Assembly (NCBI GenBank): GCA_035296905.1
Contig: DATHAA010000065.1
Coordinates: 1-14,443, forward strand
DNA from: DATEOR01 sp035296905
GTDB taxonomy: Bacteria; Actinomycetota; Thermoleophilia; Gaiellales; Gaiellaceae
Direction: 5' to 3'
DNA length: 14,443 nt
This document shows, in pieces, positions 5,823 to 13,354 of the stretch. The notes beneath the pieces were generated by a model. It did no database searches, was not told the origin of the DNA, and saw only the letters and a program-made list of their open reading frames with translations. The translations under genes and the position numbers were made by a program. Numbering within the stretch: position 1 is the stretch's first letter; the number at the start of each line of letters is the position of its first letter.

Positions 5823-6860
5823 GTGGTCCGCAAAATCCTCTTCGCTCTCCTCGCGCTCGGGCCGCTCGTGGTCGTCCTCGACCGCGCGGGCCTCGGCGAC
5901 ATCGAGCTCTTCGTCCTCGCTGCACTCGCGCTCGTCCCGCTCGCGTGGCTGATCGGGGAGGCGACCGAGCACGCGGCCCACTACACGGGCCCGGGAATCG
6001 GCGGCTTCCTCAACGCAACCTTCGGCAACGCGCCCGAGCTGATCATCGCCCTCTTCGCCGTCCACGACGGGCTGACGGAGGTCGTGCGCGGGTCGCTGAC
6101 CGGTAGCGTCGTCGGCAACCTCCTCCTCGTCCTCGGCTTCTCGCTTGCCTTCGGCGGGAGCGGAGAGCTCGACCGCCGGTCGAGCATGATCTCCCTCGGG
6201 CTCGTCGGCTTCGCAGTCCTGCTCTTCCTGATCCCAGCGATCCCGGGATGGCACGGCGACCCGGACCGGCACGACCTCGCGGTCATCTCGGTGCCGGTCT
6301 CGATCGTCCTGCTTCTCGTCTACGTCGGAGTCACCCTCTTCTCGCTCCGCCGCCACCGGCAGCAGCACATTTCCGACGAGTCCCCTGAGATGGCCGGGTG
6401 GTCCTTCACCACCTCCCTGCTCGTCCTCGGAGGCGCCACTGTCATCACGGCGCTCGTTGCCGAGATCCTCGTCGGCACGCTCGAGGCGTTCGCGGAGAAG
6501 GCTCACCTGAGCGACTTCTTCGTCGCGGCAGTGATCGTGGCCATCGTCGGCAACGCGGCAGAACACGGGGGAGCCGTCGTCGTGGCCGCTCGAGGCAAGA
6601 TCAAGCTCGCGGCTGAGATCGCGCTCGCGTCGGGCGCGCAGGTCGCGGTCTTCCTCATCCCCGCCGTCGCGCTTCTCTCGTGGCTGATCGAGCCGCTCGC
6701 TCTCTCGTTCCGGCAGGTCGAGATCTTCGCGCTCGCCGGGGCGACGGCGTTCACGGCATTGATCCTCGCAAACGGCCGCTCGAGCAAGGCGAAGGGCATA
6801 GCCCTCATCGGCGCCTACTGCCTCGTCGCGCTCGCCTTCCTCCTCGCCGGCGACCGCTGA
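5823..6860 (+). CDS. Calcium/proton exchanger (CaCA superfamily, CAX family)
   Basis: This 345-residue integral membrane protein has about ten to eleven hydrophobic helices and is expected to export Ca2+ (or another divalent cation) against H+ at the cell membrane. Both CAX repeat motifs are visible. The first is GGFLNATFGNAPELIIALFAV (residues 60-80), where the cation-binding Glu is E72. The second is GNAAEHGGAVVVA (residues 243-255), where the Glu is E247. An acidic or polar hydrophilic stretch near residues 175-190 (LRRHRQQHISDESPEMAG) separates the two halves. GNAPE replaces the more common GNAAE or GNATE in the first repeat. The GTG at 5823 is the only sensible start, followed by the first helix (KILFALLALGPLVVVL). 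No ribosome site is seen, and a near-leaderless promoter is suggested. The gene ends 7 bp before the convergent membrane protein gene. Confidence 0.9.
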   Translation: MVRKILFALLALGPLVVVLDRAGLGDIELFVLAALALVPLAWLIGEATEHAAHYTGPGIGGFLNATFGNAPELIIALFAVHDGLTEVVRGSLTGSVVGNLLLVLGFSLAFGGSGELDRRSSMISLGLVGFAVLLFLIPAIPGWHGDPDRHDLAVISVPVSIVLLLVYVGVTLFSLRRHRQQHISDESPEMAGWSFTTSLLVLGGATVITALVAEILVGTLEAFAEKAHLSDFFVAAVIVAIVGNAAEHGGAVVVAARGKIKLAAEIALASGAQVAVFLIPAVALLSWLIEPLALSFRQVEIFALAGATAFTALILANGRSSKAKGIALIGAYCLVALAFLLAGDR

Positions 6861-6867
6861 CCTCGAG

Positions 6868-7473
6868 TCAATCGGCCGCTCGGCTCCGCCGGAGCGCCCC
6901 TCCCAGCGCGAGGATGATGAACCCGATACCCGCGAGAATCAGCGCTATCGCCACGACGATTCCGAAGAGCGCGGTGCTCTCGGCGAGAAACGACGTGTTG
7001 AGTGCAGTCGCGAGCGAGGTCTCCGTCACCCAGATGTTGCGAGCGCCGTTCGAGACCGGGTTTCCGTCGGCGTCCTTGGCCGCCTCTCCTTCGTCATTGG
7101 TCCCCTCCGGGTTGCTCGGGTCAGAGGCGGACTGAAACCGACCCATCTGGGCGTAGCTCAGGCCGCCGGTGCTCTCGAGCGCGTGGATCCGCATGTACTC
7201 CGCGAAGCACTTCGCCTCGGATCCGGTGTCGATCTCCTCGCCGGCGACGCTGCAGGTCGGCAGGTCGATCGAGTCGGGCAGCCCGGCCTCCTGGGCGCCC
7301 TTGGCGATCTCGTCAGGTGTCATGTCCGGCGAGCCGACGATCATCTCGCGATCCAGCTGCGAGCGAACCTCGTTGTGGCCCGCGATGCTGAGGACGAGCG
7401 AGCCGATCCCGAAGGCGATCAGGATCACTCCCGCCGCTACGCCGCCCCACTCAAGAAGCTTCCGTCTGTTCAT
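6868..7473 (-). CDS. Two-helix membrane protein of unknown function
   Basis: This 201-residue protein starts with RRK and a membrane helix (about residues 9-31, GGVAAGVILIAFGIGSLVL) and ends with a second one (about 163-192, ALFGIVVAIALILAGIGFIILALGG) followed by RRSR. By the positive-inside rule both ends are cytoplasmic and residues 33-160 lie outside. The outer part holds just two cysteines (C74 and C89), which could form a disulphide, and an acidic Asn/Gly/Asp-rich stretch (about 118-145). Similar actinobacterial proteins are, from memory, often mislabelled as ring-opening dioxygenase LigA; nothing here supports that enzyme. The ATG at 7473 has a good purine-rich ribosome site (GGAAGAGG). 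It is divergent from the ABC exporter with 153 bp between, so shared control is possible. Confidence 0.82.
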   Translation of the reverse strand: MNRRKLLEWGGVAAGVILIAFGIGSLVLSIAGHNEVRSQLDREMIVGSPDMTPDEIAKGAQEAGLPDSIDLPTCSVAGEEIDTGSEAKCFAEYMRIHALESTGGLSYAQMGRFQSASDPSNPEGTNDEGEAAKDADGNPVSNGARNIWVTETSLATALNTSFLAESTALFGIVVAIALILAGIGFIILALGGALRRSRAAD

Positions 7474-7531
7474 GCCTCTTCCTTTCGTCCGACGTGGCAG
7501 CCGCAGCGCCGAGCTTACTCCGGGCGAAGAG

Positions 7532-7547
7532 GTGCGGTTAGCCGCAC
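7532..7547. promoter_or_regulatory. Perfect inverted repeat, possible operator, between divergent membrane-protein and ABC genes
   Basis: GTGCGG (7532-7537) and CCGCAC (7542-7547) form a perfect 6-bp inverted repeat around TTAG. It lies in the 153-bp gap between the gene starting at 7473 on the minus strand and the ABC ATPase at 7627. The position fits a repressor site for one or both genes, or a short hairpin. No regulator gene is adjacent. Such a repeat is not rare by chance in GC-rich DNA. Confidence 0.35.
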
Positions 7548-7626
7548 GTTAAGACTCGCGCTCCCCACCATTGACTCTCGACTCTGTTTTGACACCCTAG
7601 GGAGACCAAATCCTTGGAGGTCCGAG

Positions 7627-8400
7627 ATGACATCGGCGATGAGCGAAGAACGGACTGCGGCGGAAGGGACGACGGGCGCGGTCGTCCAGGCAAACGAAAT
7701 CACGCGGGTCTACGGCGAAGGCGACACCGCGGTCCACGCCCTGAACGGCTGCTCGCTGGCCGTATCGCGCGGAGAGCTCACCGCGGTCATGGGACCGTCC
7801 GGATCCGGCAAGTCGACGATGATGCACATCCTCGCCGGGCTCGATCGCCCGACCGAAGGAAGCGTCACGATCGAGGGCGCCGACATCACGAAGCTCAACG
7901 ACAACGAGCTGACGAAGCTTCGCCGTCAGCACATCGGCTTCATCTTCCAGTTCTTCAACCTACTCCCGATGCTGACTGCGGAAGAGAACATCCGCCTTCC
8001 ACTCGAGCTGGCCGGCGGCAAGATCGACACGGAGTGGTTGGACGAGGTCATCAAGCGCACCGGGCTCGACGACCGGCGCACGCACCGCCCGTCCGAGCTC
8101 TCGGGGGGCCAGCAGCAGCGTGTCGCCATCGCCCGCGCTCTCGCGTCCAGGCCGACCGTAATCTTCGCCGACGAGCCGACGGGCAACCTCGACTCGGCAA
8201 CGAGCGGCGAGATCCTCGACCTCCTGCACGAGATGGTCGCCGACTTCGGGCAGACCATCGTCATGGTCACGCATGACGCCCGCGCCGCGGCGATCGCCAA
8301 CCGGATCCTCTTCCTGGCCGACGGCTGCATCGTCAAGGAGCTCAAGGCCGCGAACCAGGGTGAGATCGTCGCGGCCATGGACGAGGTCGCCCAGCAATGA
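7627..8400 (+). CDS. ABC transporter ATP-binding protein (MacB/LolD-type)
   Basis: This 257-residue ATPase would power the permease encoded next to it. Motifs in order: Walker A GPSGSGKST (residues 56-64), Q-loop Q108 in FIFQFFNLLP, signature LSGGQ (158-162), Walker B ending VIFADEP with D182 and E183, D-loop NLDS (187-190), and the switch histidine H216 in VTHD. FQFFNLLP and the ADEPTGNLDS wording are typical of the MacB/LolD/FtsE group rather than of sugar or peptide importers. The frame stays open upstream into the intergenic gap. The ATG at 7627 is chosen because GGAGG at 7616-7620 lies six bases before it; a second ATG at 7639 is possible. The stop overlaps the permease start as ATGA, so the two are probably made in a fixed ratio. 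Confidence 0.95.
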   Translation: MTSAMSEERTAAEGTTGAVVQANEITRVYGEGDTAVHALNGCSLAVSRGELTAVMGPSGSGKSTMMHILAGLDRPTEGSVTIEGADITKLNDNELTKLRRQHIGFIFQFFNLLPMLTAEENIRLPLELAGGKIDTEWLDEVIKRTGLDDRRTHRPSELSGGQQQRVAIARALASRPTVIFADEPTGNLDSATSGEILDLLHEMVADFGQTIVMVTHDARAAAIANRILFLADGCIVKELKAANQGEIVAAMDEVAQQ

Positions 8401-10952
8401 CACGAGTCGCACTAAGGGGTCTATGGGGCCGGAAGCTCCGCACCCTCCTCACTGCGGTCGCGATCGTCCTAGGGGTCGCACTGGTGGCCGGCACGCTGGT
8501 GCTGACCGATTCGATCCAGAAGGCGTTCGACAACATCTTCACGGACTCGCGACAGGGCTCGAACGTCGTCATCAGCGGGAAGTCCGCGTTCGACCTGACC
8601 GATGACAGCGGGGCGACCGCGCCCCCACTGGACGAGTCGCTCCTCCAGACAGTCCGAGATCAGCCGGATGTCGCAGAGGCGGAGGGAAGCGTCTCGGGCG
8701 ACGCCCAGATCATCGGCGACAACGGGAAGGCGATCGTGTACGGCGGGGCACCGAACCTCGGGTTCTCGATCGAGAACGGGGACAGCCGCTTCAATCCGCT
8801 CACGCTCGTCGAGGGTGAGTGGCCCACAGGGAAAGAGGTGGTCATCGACGGCGCGACCGCCGACAAGGAGGGGTTCGAGGTCGGCGACACCGTCGGCGTT
8901 CAGGGACGAGGGCCCGTCGAGGACCTACGCATCTCGGGGATCGTGAAATTCGGCTCGGTCTCGACGATCGGCGGCGCCACTCTTGCCGGCTTCGACCTTC
9001 CGACCGCCCAGCAAATCTTCGCCCGGGAGGGGAAGCTCGACGAGATCGCGGTCGCGGCGAACACCGGAGTCTCGGACACGCAGCTCGCGAACGAGCTCAG
9101 GACGGTCCTCCCCGAGGGCACCCAGGTGCGGACCGGCGCCGAGCAGGCGCAGAACGACGCACAGGACACGGACGAGTTCATCACGTTCCTCCGTACGTTT
9201 CTGCTCTCCTTCGGCGGCATCGCACTCTTCGTCGGAGCCTTCGTGATCGCGAACTCACTCTCGATCACGATCGCGCAACGCACCCGCGAGCTGGCGACCC
9301 TTCGCACCGTCGGCGCCTCTCGCCGGCAGGTCCTGAGGTCGATTCTCCTCGAGTCGGTGGTCGTAGGCGTCCTCGCCTCGATCGTCGGCCTCCTCCTCGG
9401 GCTTGCACTGGCCAAGGGGCTCTTCTGGCTCTTTGACGCGATCGGCTTCACGCTTCCGAACAGCGGCCTCGTCTTCGAGACGCGCACGATCATCATCGCG
9501 CTCGTCGTGGGCATCATCGTCACAGTCGGCGCGAGCCTCCGGCCCGCGATTCGGGCGACGAGAGTGCCGCCGATCGCGGCGGTGCGAGAAGGCGCCACGC
9601 TCCCGGAGTCGCGCTTTGCCCGCTTCCGAACGCCCGCCGCCCTGGTTCTCACAGCGATCGGCTTCGCGCTCGTCGTCTACGCCCTCTTCGGGAGCGGACT
9701 CGGAACGGCCGCGATCCTCCTGTCCATGGGCGCAGGCGCGCTGCTCGTCTTCATCGGCGTCGCGCTCTTCGCCTCGAAGCTCGTGCCCGCGCTCGCAACG
9801 GTGCTCGGCTGGCCCACGGCGCGCGTGGGCGGAGCGGCGGGCCGGCTCGCGCGTGGAAACGCGAAGCGCAACCCGCAACGCACCGCGTCTACCGCAGCGG
9901 CGCTCATGATCGGGCTCGCACTCGTCACGCTTGTCGCGGTGCTCGGGCAGGGGATTCGCTCGAGCTTCACCGGCGCGGTGGACAAGATCTTCGTCTCCGA
10001 CTACGCGATCACGGCGCAGAACAACTTCTCGCCGATTCCGACCGACGCCGCCGACGCTGCGGCGAACGCGCCAGGGGCCGAGGCGGTCGCGAGCGTCCGC
10101 GCCGGACAGGCGCTCGTCTTCGGAAAGGTCGAGAACGTCACCGCCGTCACGCCGAATGCCGGCGAGGCGATCGCACTCGACTGGAGCGAAGGCTCCCAAG
10201 CCGTGTACTCGCAGCTCGGCGAGGACGGCGCTTTCATCGACGACGGATTCGCAGAAGACCACAGCCTCAGGGTCGGCTCGCCGATCAAGGTCACCGCTCC
10301 CGACGGAAGCGTCGTCCCGCTCGTGATCAAGGGGATCTTCGATCCGCCGCCGGGCGGTTCCCCCTTCGGAATCGTGACCTTCTCAGCCGCGACGTTCGAC
10401 AAGAACTACGACCAGCCGGAAAACCTCTTCTCGTTCGTGAAGATGAACGGCGGCGTCACCGAAGCAAACACGGAGGCGCTCGACAACTCCCTCAAGGACT
10501 TCCCGAACGCGAAGGCGCAGACGCGCGACCAGTTCAAGGACAACCAGGTCAGCTTCCTGAACAACATCCTGAACGTCCTCTACCTCCTGCTCGCGCTATC
10601 GGTGATCGTCAGCCTCTTCGGCATCGTCAACACGCTCGTGCTCACCGTCTTCGAGCGGACTCGCGAGATCGGCACGCTGCGAGCTGTCGGGATGACGCGC
10701 AGCCAGGTTCGCAGGATGATTCGCTACGAGAGCGTCATCACGGCCCTCATCGGCGCCGCGCTCGGGATCATCCTCGGGATCGTGCTCGCGGCCCTACTCA
10801 CGGTTCGCGTCGACTTCATCAAGTTCGACGTGCCGGTCGGACAGATCGTCATTTTCGCCATCGCCGCGATCATCGTCGGGATCTTCGCGGCGATCCTGCC
10901 GGCCCGACGGGCGGCGAGGCTCAACGTCCTGAACGCGCTCCAGTACGAATAG
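8397..10952 (+). CDS. ABC transporter permease with two MacB-PCD/FtsX modules
   Basis: This 851-residue membrane subunit pairs with the ATPase just upstream (ATGA overlap). It has an N-terminal helix (about residues 15-37), a large extracytoplasmic MacB-like core (about 40-255), a first FtsX block of three helices (about 262-390, with RELATLRTVGASRRQVLRSI), then further helices (about 405-460 and near 495-515). A second extracytoplasmic domain (about 520-715) and a second FtsX block (about 722-848, with REIGTLRAVGMTRSQVRRMI) follow. Both FtsX blocks carry the LRxxGxxRxQ-type coupling helix. Exporters of this type extract or move lipids, lipoproteins, peptides or antibiotics, or transmit force; the cargo cannot be told here. 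No permease-linked histidine kinase or peptidase gene is nearby. The gene is followed by a strong hairpin terminator. Confidence 0.93.
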   Translation: MTRVALRGLWGRKLRTLLTAVAIVLGVALVAGTLVLTDSIQKAFDNIFTDSRQGSNVVISGKSAFDLTDDSGATAPPLDESLLQTVRDQPDVAEAEGSVSGDAQIIGDNGKAIVYGGAPNLGFSIENGDSRFNPLTLVEGEWPTGKEVVIDGATADKEGFEVGDTVGVQGRGPVEDLRISGIVKFGSVSTIGGATLAGFDLPTAQQIFAREGKLDEIAVAANTGVSDTQLANELRTVLPEGTQVRTGAEQAQNDAQDTDEFITFLRTFLLSFGGIALFVGAFVIANSLSITIAQRTRELATLRTVGASRRQVLRSILLESVVVGVLASIVGLLLGLALAKGLFWLFDAIGFTLPNSGLVFETRTIIIALVVGIIVTVGASLRPAIRATRVPPIAAVREGATLPESRFARFRTPAALVLTAIGFALVVYALFGSGLGTAAILLSMGAGALLVFIGVALFASKLVPALATVLGWPTARVGGAAGRLARGNAKRNPQRTASTAAALMIGLALVTLVAVLGQGIRSSFTGAVDKIFVSDYAITAQNNFSPIPTDAADAAANAPGAEAVASVRAGQALVFGKVENVTAVTPNAGEAIALDWSEGSQAVYSQLGEDGAFIDDGFAEDHSLRVGSPIKVTAPDGSVVPLVIKGIFDPPPGGSPFGIVTFSAATFDKNYDQPENLFSFVKMNGGVTEANTEALDNSLKDFPNAKAQTRDQFKDNQVSFLNNILNVLYLLLALSVIVSLFGIVNTLVLTVFERTREIGTLRAVGMTRSQVRRMIRYESVITALIGAALGIILGIVLAALLTVRVDFIKFDVPVGQIVIFAIAAIIVGIFAAILPARRAARLNVLNALQYE

Positions 10953-10960
10953 TCCAGTCC

Positions 10961-10986
10961 GGGGCCCGGTTTCACGACCGGGCCCC
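10961..10986 (+). terminator. GC-rich hairpin terminator after the ABC operon
   Basis: GGGGCCCGGT (10961-10970) pairs perfectly with ACCGGGCCCC (10977-10986) around the loop TTCACG. The stem starts eight bases after the permease stop and is followed by TCTCTA rather than a full T run. This 10-bp GC stem is the strongest hairpin noticed in the window and suits intrinsic termination in a high-GC organism. Confidence 0.75.
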
Positions 10987-10990
10987 TCTC

Positions 10991-10996
10991 TAGGCT
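10991..10996 (+). promoter_or_regulatory. -10 hexamer TAGGCT for a leaderless start at 11003
   Basis: TAGGCT ends exactly six bases before the GTG at 11003, and no ribosome-binding site is seen. The -35 region would fall within the terminator stem just upstream. Confidence 0.5.
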
Positions 10997-11002
10997 TGCC
11001 GT

Positions 11003-11611
11003 GTGAAGAAAAGCAGGCTCGAGGCGTTCTCGGACGGCGTCTTCGCGATCGCGATCACACTGCTCGTCCTTGAGATCGTCGTCCCCCACATCGAGGAGCC
11101 GGGCGAGCTCGGCCAGGCGATCCTCGACCTTTGGCCGTCGTACCTCGCCTACGCGACGAGCTTCCTCACGATTGGGATCATGTGGATCAATCACCACACC
11201 GTGTTTCGCCAACTCGGCGAGGTCGACCACCGCTTCCTCTTCATCAACCTCGGGCTCTTGATGTGCATCTCGTTCGTGCCGTTCCCGACGACGCTGCTCG
11301 CCGACTACGCCTGGGGCGGGAACGGCGAGGCTGCCGCGCTCACCTACGGGATCACGCTCACGATCACGGCGCTTTTCTTCAACCTGCTCTGGCGCTACGC
11401 GGCCTGGAACAACCGCCTGATCAGGCATGACGCCGACCCGCGGGAGGTGGACGGGATCTCGCGCGCCTACCTGCCCGGCCCCTTCATGTACGGGGGCGCC
11501 ACGCTCGTCGCGCTTGTCAGCCCCGAGGCGAGCGCGGCTCTCTATCTCGCCGTGGCGGTCTTCTACGTCGGGTCGAGCTCGTTCTTCGGCCGCGAGGAAG
11601 CGGCGCTCTAG
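11003..11611 (+). CDS. TMEM175-family (DUF1211) membrane protein, probable K+ channel
   Basis: This 202-residue protein has about six membrane helices. It begins with the family's hallmark RLEAFSDGVFAIAITLLVLEI (residues 5-25), in which the first helix carries R-x-x-x-F-S-D. Bacterial TMEM175 proteins are reported to form tetrameric potassium-selective leak channels with six helices per subunit. Two polar segments (about residues 30-42 and 138-152) separate the helices. The length fits the bacterial single-repeat form. The GTG at 11003 is chosen because the hallmark begins at once after it and a -10 hexamer is ideally spaced; there is no Shine-Dalgarno. Its stop TAG shares a CTAG with the stop of the convergent threonine aldolase gene. 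Confidence 0.88.
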   Translation: MKKSRLEAFSDGVFAIAITLLVLEIVVPHIEEPGELGQAILDLWPSYLAYATSFLTIGIMWINHHTVFRQLGEVDHRFLFINLGLLMCISFVPFPTTLLADYAWGGNGEAAALTYGITLTITALFFNLLWRYAAWNNRLIRHDADPREVDGISRAYLPGPFMYGGATLVALVSPEASAALYLAVAVFYVGSSSFFGREEAAL

Positions 11612-12684
11612 TACGGCGTCGGCGCGTCGCCGGCGAGCTCGACGGGGCGCTGCGAGCCGCTGAAGGCTCGCACGCTCGCCGCGATGGCCTCGTCGATGTC
11701 GTCGGACGAGATGTCGAGGTGCGTGACGGCGCGAAGCACGTCCTTGCGGGCAGCGAACGAGAGCAGCACGCCCTCGGCGCGCAGCCGCGCGACGGCTTCG
11801 TCGGCGGTCAGGCCGAGCCGGGCCGCGTCGAGCTGAACGAAGTTGGTCTCGACTTGGTCGGCGTCGACCGGCAGACCGGCCTCGGCCAGGCCCTCGGCGA
11901 GCCGGCGCGCGTTGGCGTGGTCTTCCGCAAGCCGGTCTACGTGGTGGTCGAGCGCGTAGACGCCTGCAGCCGCCACGACACCGGCCTGCCGCATCGCGCC
12001 TCCGAAGAGGTGCTTGTAGCGCCGGGCCTTCGCCATGCGCTCCTTCGACCCCGCGATCACCGCTCCGAGCGGGCAGCCGAGCCCTTTGGAGAGGCAGAGC
12101 GTGACCGTGTCAAACTCGAGCCCGTACTCTGCGGCCGGAGTCCCGCTCGCGACCGCGGCGTTCATCAGCCGTGCGCCATCTAGATGAACGGAGAGCTCGT
12201 GCGCCCGCGCCTCGGCGACTACCTCTTGGATTTGCGAGAGCGCCCAGACCCTGCCGCCGCCGCCGTTGTGGGTGTTCTCGATGCAGACGAGCCTGGTCGG
12301 CGCCGTGTGCAGGTCGCCCGGCGGGTTGACAGCCTCGCGAACGTCCTCCGCGGTGAAGATCCCGTGGGCGGTGGGCAGCGACTTCATCACGAGCCCGGAG
12401 TGCACCGCCGGGCCACCGAGCTCGTAGCGAAAGACGTGCGCCATCTCCTCGGCGAGCACCTCGTCGCCGGGCTCAGTGAGCGTGCGGAGCGCGATCTGGT
12501 TCGCCATCGTGGCCGTCGGGAGGAAGACCGCCTCCTCGTGGCCGAGCATTTCGGCCGTGCGCTCCTCGAGCGCGATCACGGTCGGGTCCTCGCGCTTCTG
12601 CTCGTCCCCGACCTCGGCATCGGCAATCGCCCGCCGCATCTCGGGCGTGGGCTGGGTCAGCGTATCGGAGCGGAGGTCGATCAC
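11608..12684 (-). CDS. Low-specificity L-threonine aldolase (beta-eliminating lyase family)
   Basis: This 358-residue PLP enzyme is expected to split L-threonine (or allo-threonine) into glycine and acetaldehyde in the cytoplasm. Family marks: DLRSDTLTQPTPEMR at the N-terminus, H83 (the residue that stacks on PLP in known threonine aldolases), ENTHNGGGG (136-144), HLDGAR (167-172), and the PLP lysine K200 in LSKGLG. The usual GDDVYGEDPT segment reads GDEQKREDPT, a variant that leaves substrate preference open. The GTG at 12684 is the start. A TACCGT hexamer ends seven bases before it, so besides reading from the operon above it may have its own promoter. It is the last gene of an operon beginning with gcvPB, which also acts on glycine. 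Confidence 0.9.
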   Translation of the reverse strand: MIDLRSDTLTQPTPEMRRAIADAEVGDEQKREDPTVIALEERTAEMLGHEEAVFLPTATMANQIALRTLTEPGDEVLAEEMAHVFRYELGGPAVHSGLVMKSLPTAHGIFTAEDVREAVNPPGDLHTAPTRLVCIENTHNGGGGRVWALSQIQEVVAEARAHELSVHLDGARLMNAAVASGTPAAEYGLEFDTVTLCLSKGLGCPLGAVIAGSKERMAKARRYKHLFGGAMRQAGVVAAAGVYALDHHVDRLAEDHANARRLAEGLAEAGLPVDADQVETNFVQLDAARLGLTADEAVARLRAEGVLLSFAARKDVLRAVTHLDISSDDIDEAIAASVRAFSGSQRPVELAGDAPTPY

Positions 12685-12691
12685 GGGCTCA

Positions 12692-12697
12692 ACGGTA
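12692..12697 (-). promoter_or_regulatory. Possible internal -10 hexamer TACCGT before the threonine aldolase gene
   Basis: On the minus strand TACCGT runs from 12697 down to 12692 and is followed by seven bases and the GTG at 12684. It lies in the 14-bp gap after the cupin stop. The spacing is one base longer than in the other leaderless candidates. Confidence is modest because the genes are also arranged as one operon. Confidence 0.35.
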
Positions 12698-12698
12698 G

Positions 12699-13055
12699 CT
12701 AAGCGAAAAACGTGTCGTCATCCGAGTACGGCGGCGCGCAACAGCAGAGGAAGCGCGCGCCCTGGCGGCCGGCGGTGATCGCGTGCCAGGCACCGGGCGG
12801 GATGAGAACGGCGTCGCCGGCACCGACCTCGCGCGAATCGCCCTCTACCTCCATGTGGCCGCCGCCCTCGAGAAAGACGTAGATCTCCTCCGACCTGGCG
12901 TGGTAGTGGCGCTGCGTGGACAGTCCCGGCTCCAGGGTCGCCTCTGCCAGGCTCTGGTTCGCCGCTCCGCCGAGCGCGGAGTCGAGCAGCACCCGGATTG
13001 TGGAGCCGTCGAGAGTCGTGAACGCCTCGGCGTCCCCGCGCGAACGGACCTCCAT
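12699..13055 (-). CDS. Small single-domain cupin protein
   Basis: This 118-residue protein is almost entirely one cupin barrel. Motif 1 is STQRHYHARSEEIYVFLEGGG with H50, H52 and E56 or E57 as probable metal ligands. Motif 2 is GDAVLIPPGAWHAI with G80, P86, G88 and H91. Three consecutive cysteines (CCC) occur in the strand near residues 104-107, followed by an acidic end (SDDDTFFA). The start ATG overlaps the stop of the preceding gene as TGATG, and no ribosome site is seen, so translation is probably coupled. Its place between gcvPB and threonine aldolase suggests a role in amino-acid or one-carbon metabolism, but this is only inference; such small cupins also bind sugars or act as isomerases or dioxygenases. 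Confidence 0.87.
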   Translation of the reverse strand: MEVRSRGDAEAFTTLDGSTIRVLLDSALGGAANQSLAEATLEPGLSTQRHYHARSEEIYVFLEGGGHMEVEGDSREVGAGDAVLIPPGAWHAITAGRQGARFLCCCAPPYSDDDTFFA

Positions 13056-13354
13056 CAGCGGCGCCGCCGACTGCGCCGCTCGAAGCGCTCGCGCTGCCTG
13101 CGCTCCGCGTCCTCGATCTTCCCAAAGGTTCGCCGCAGCCAGCCGCCCTGTTCGACCCGCTGGTCGAGCGCGGCGTTCCGAGTCGCATAGTCGCGCGAGC
13201 GCTCCAGGAGAATCTCGCGCAAGTCCTCCTGCTCCTCGGGCTCGAGCTCCTTGGAGAACTCCGCGACCGCGTCCGCGAAGGCCTCGCCGTCGTAGCGCTC
13301 GCGGAGCACGTTGACGCGGTCCTCGATGTCTCGGCGGGACCAGACGCGCGCCAT
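13055..13354 (-). CDS. Small highly charged helical protein of unknown function
   Basis: This 99-residue protein is not recognised. It is very rich in Arg, Glu and Asp, with no cysteine and no membrane segment, and looks mainly helical. Residues 1-60 (RRDIEDRVNVLRERY, EFSKELEPEEQEDLREILLERS) are acidic or mixed, and the C-terminus is strongly basic (ERFERRSRRRR), possibly for nucleic-acid or membrane contact. The start ATG overlaps the gcvPB stop as TGATG, with an AAGGGAG ribosome site inside gcvPB. The stop overlaps the cupin start in the same way. Tight coupling on both sides supports a real, co-expressed gene. Confidence 0.75.
   Translation of the reverse strand: MARVWSRRDIEDRVNVLRERYDGEAFADAVAEFSKELEPEEQEDLREILLERSRDYATRNAALDQRVEQGGWLRRTFGKIEDAERRQRERFERRSRRRR

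Noticed and set aside
7571..7620. TTGACT and TTGACA hexamers before the ABC ATPase gene
   Set aside because: Neither has a plausible -10 hexamer at 16-18 bases; no promoter can be called from them.
7183..7626. Upstream extension of the ABC ATPase frame
   Set aside because: It lies antisense to the two-helix membrane protein gene and lacks domain sequence; the ATG at 7627 has GGAGG six bases away.
9255..10262. Minus-strand open frame of about 335 codons inside the permease gene
   Set aside because: It is antisense to a clear FtsX/MacB-type permease; the product is mostly Arg, Asp and Glu and is typical of a shadow frame.
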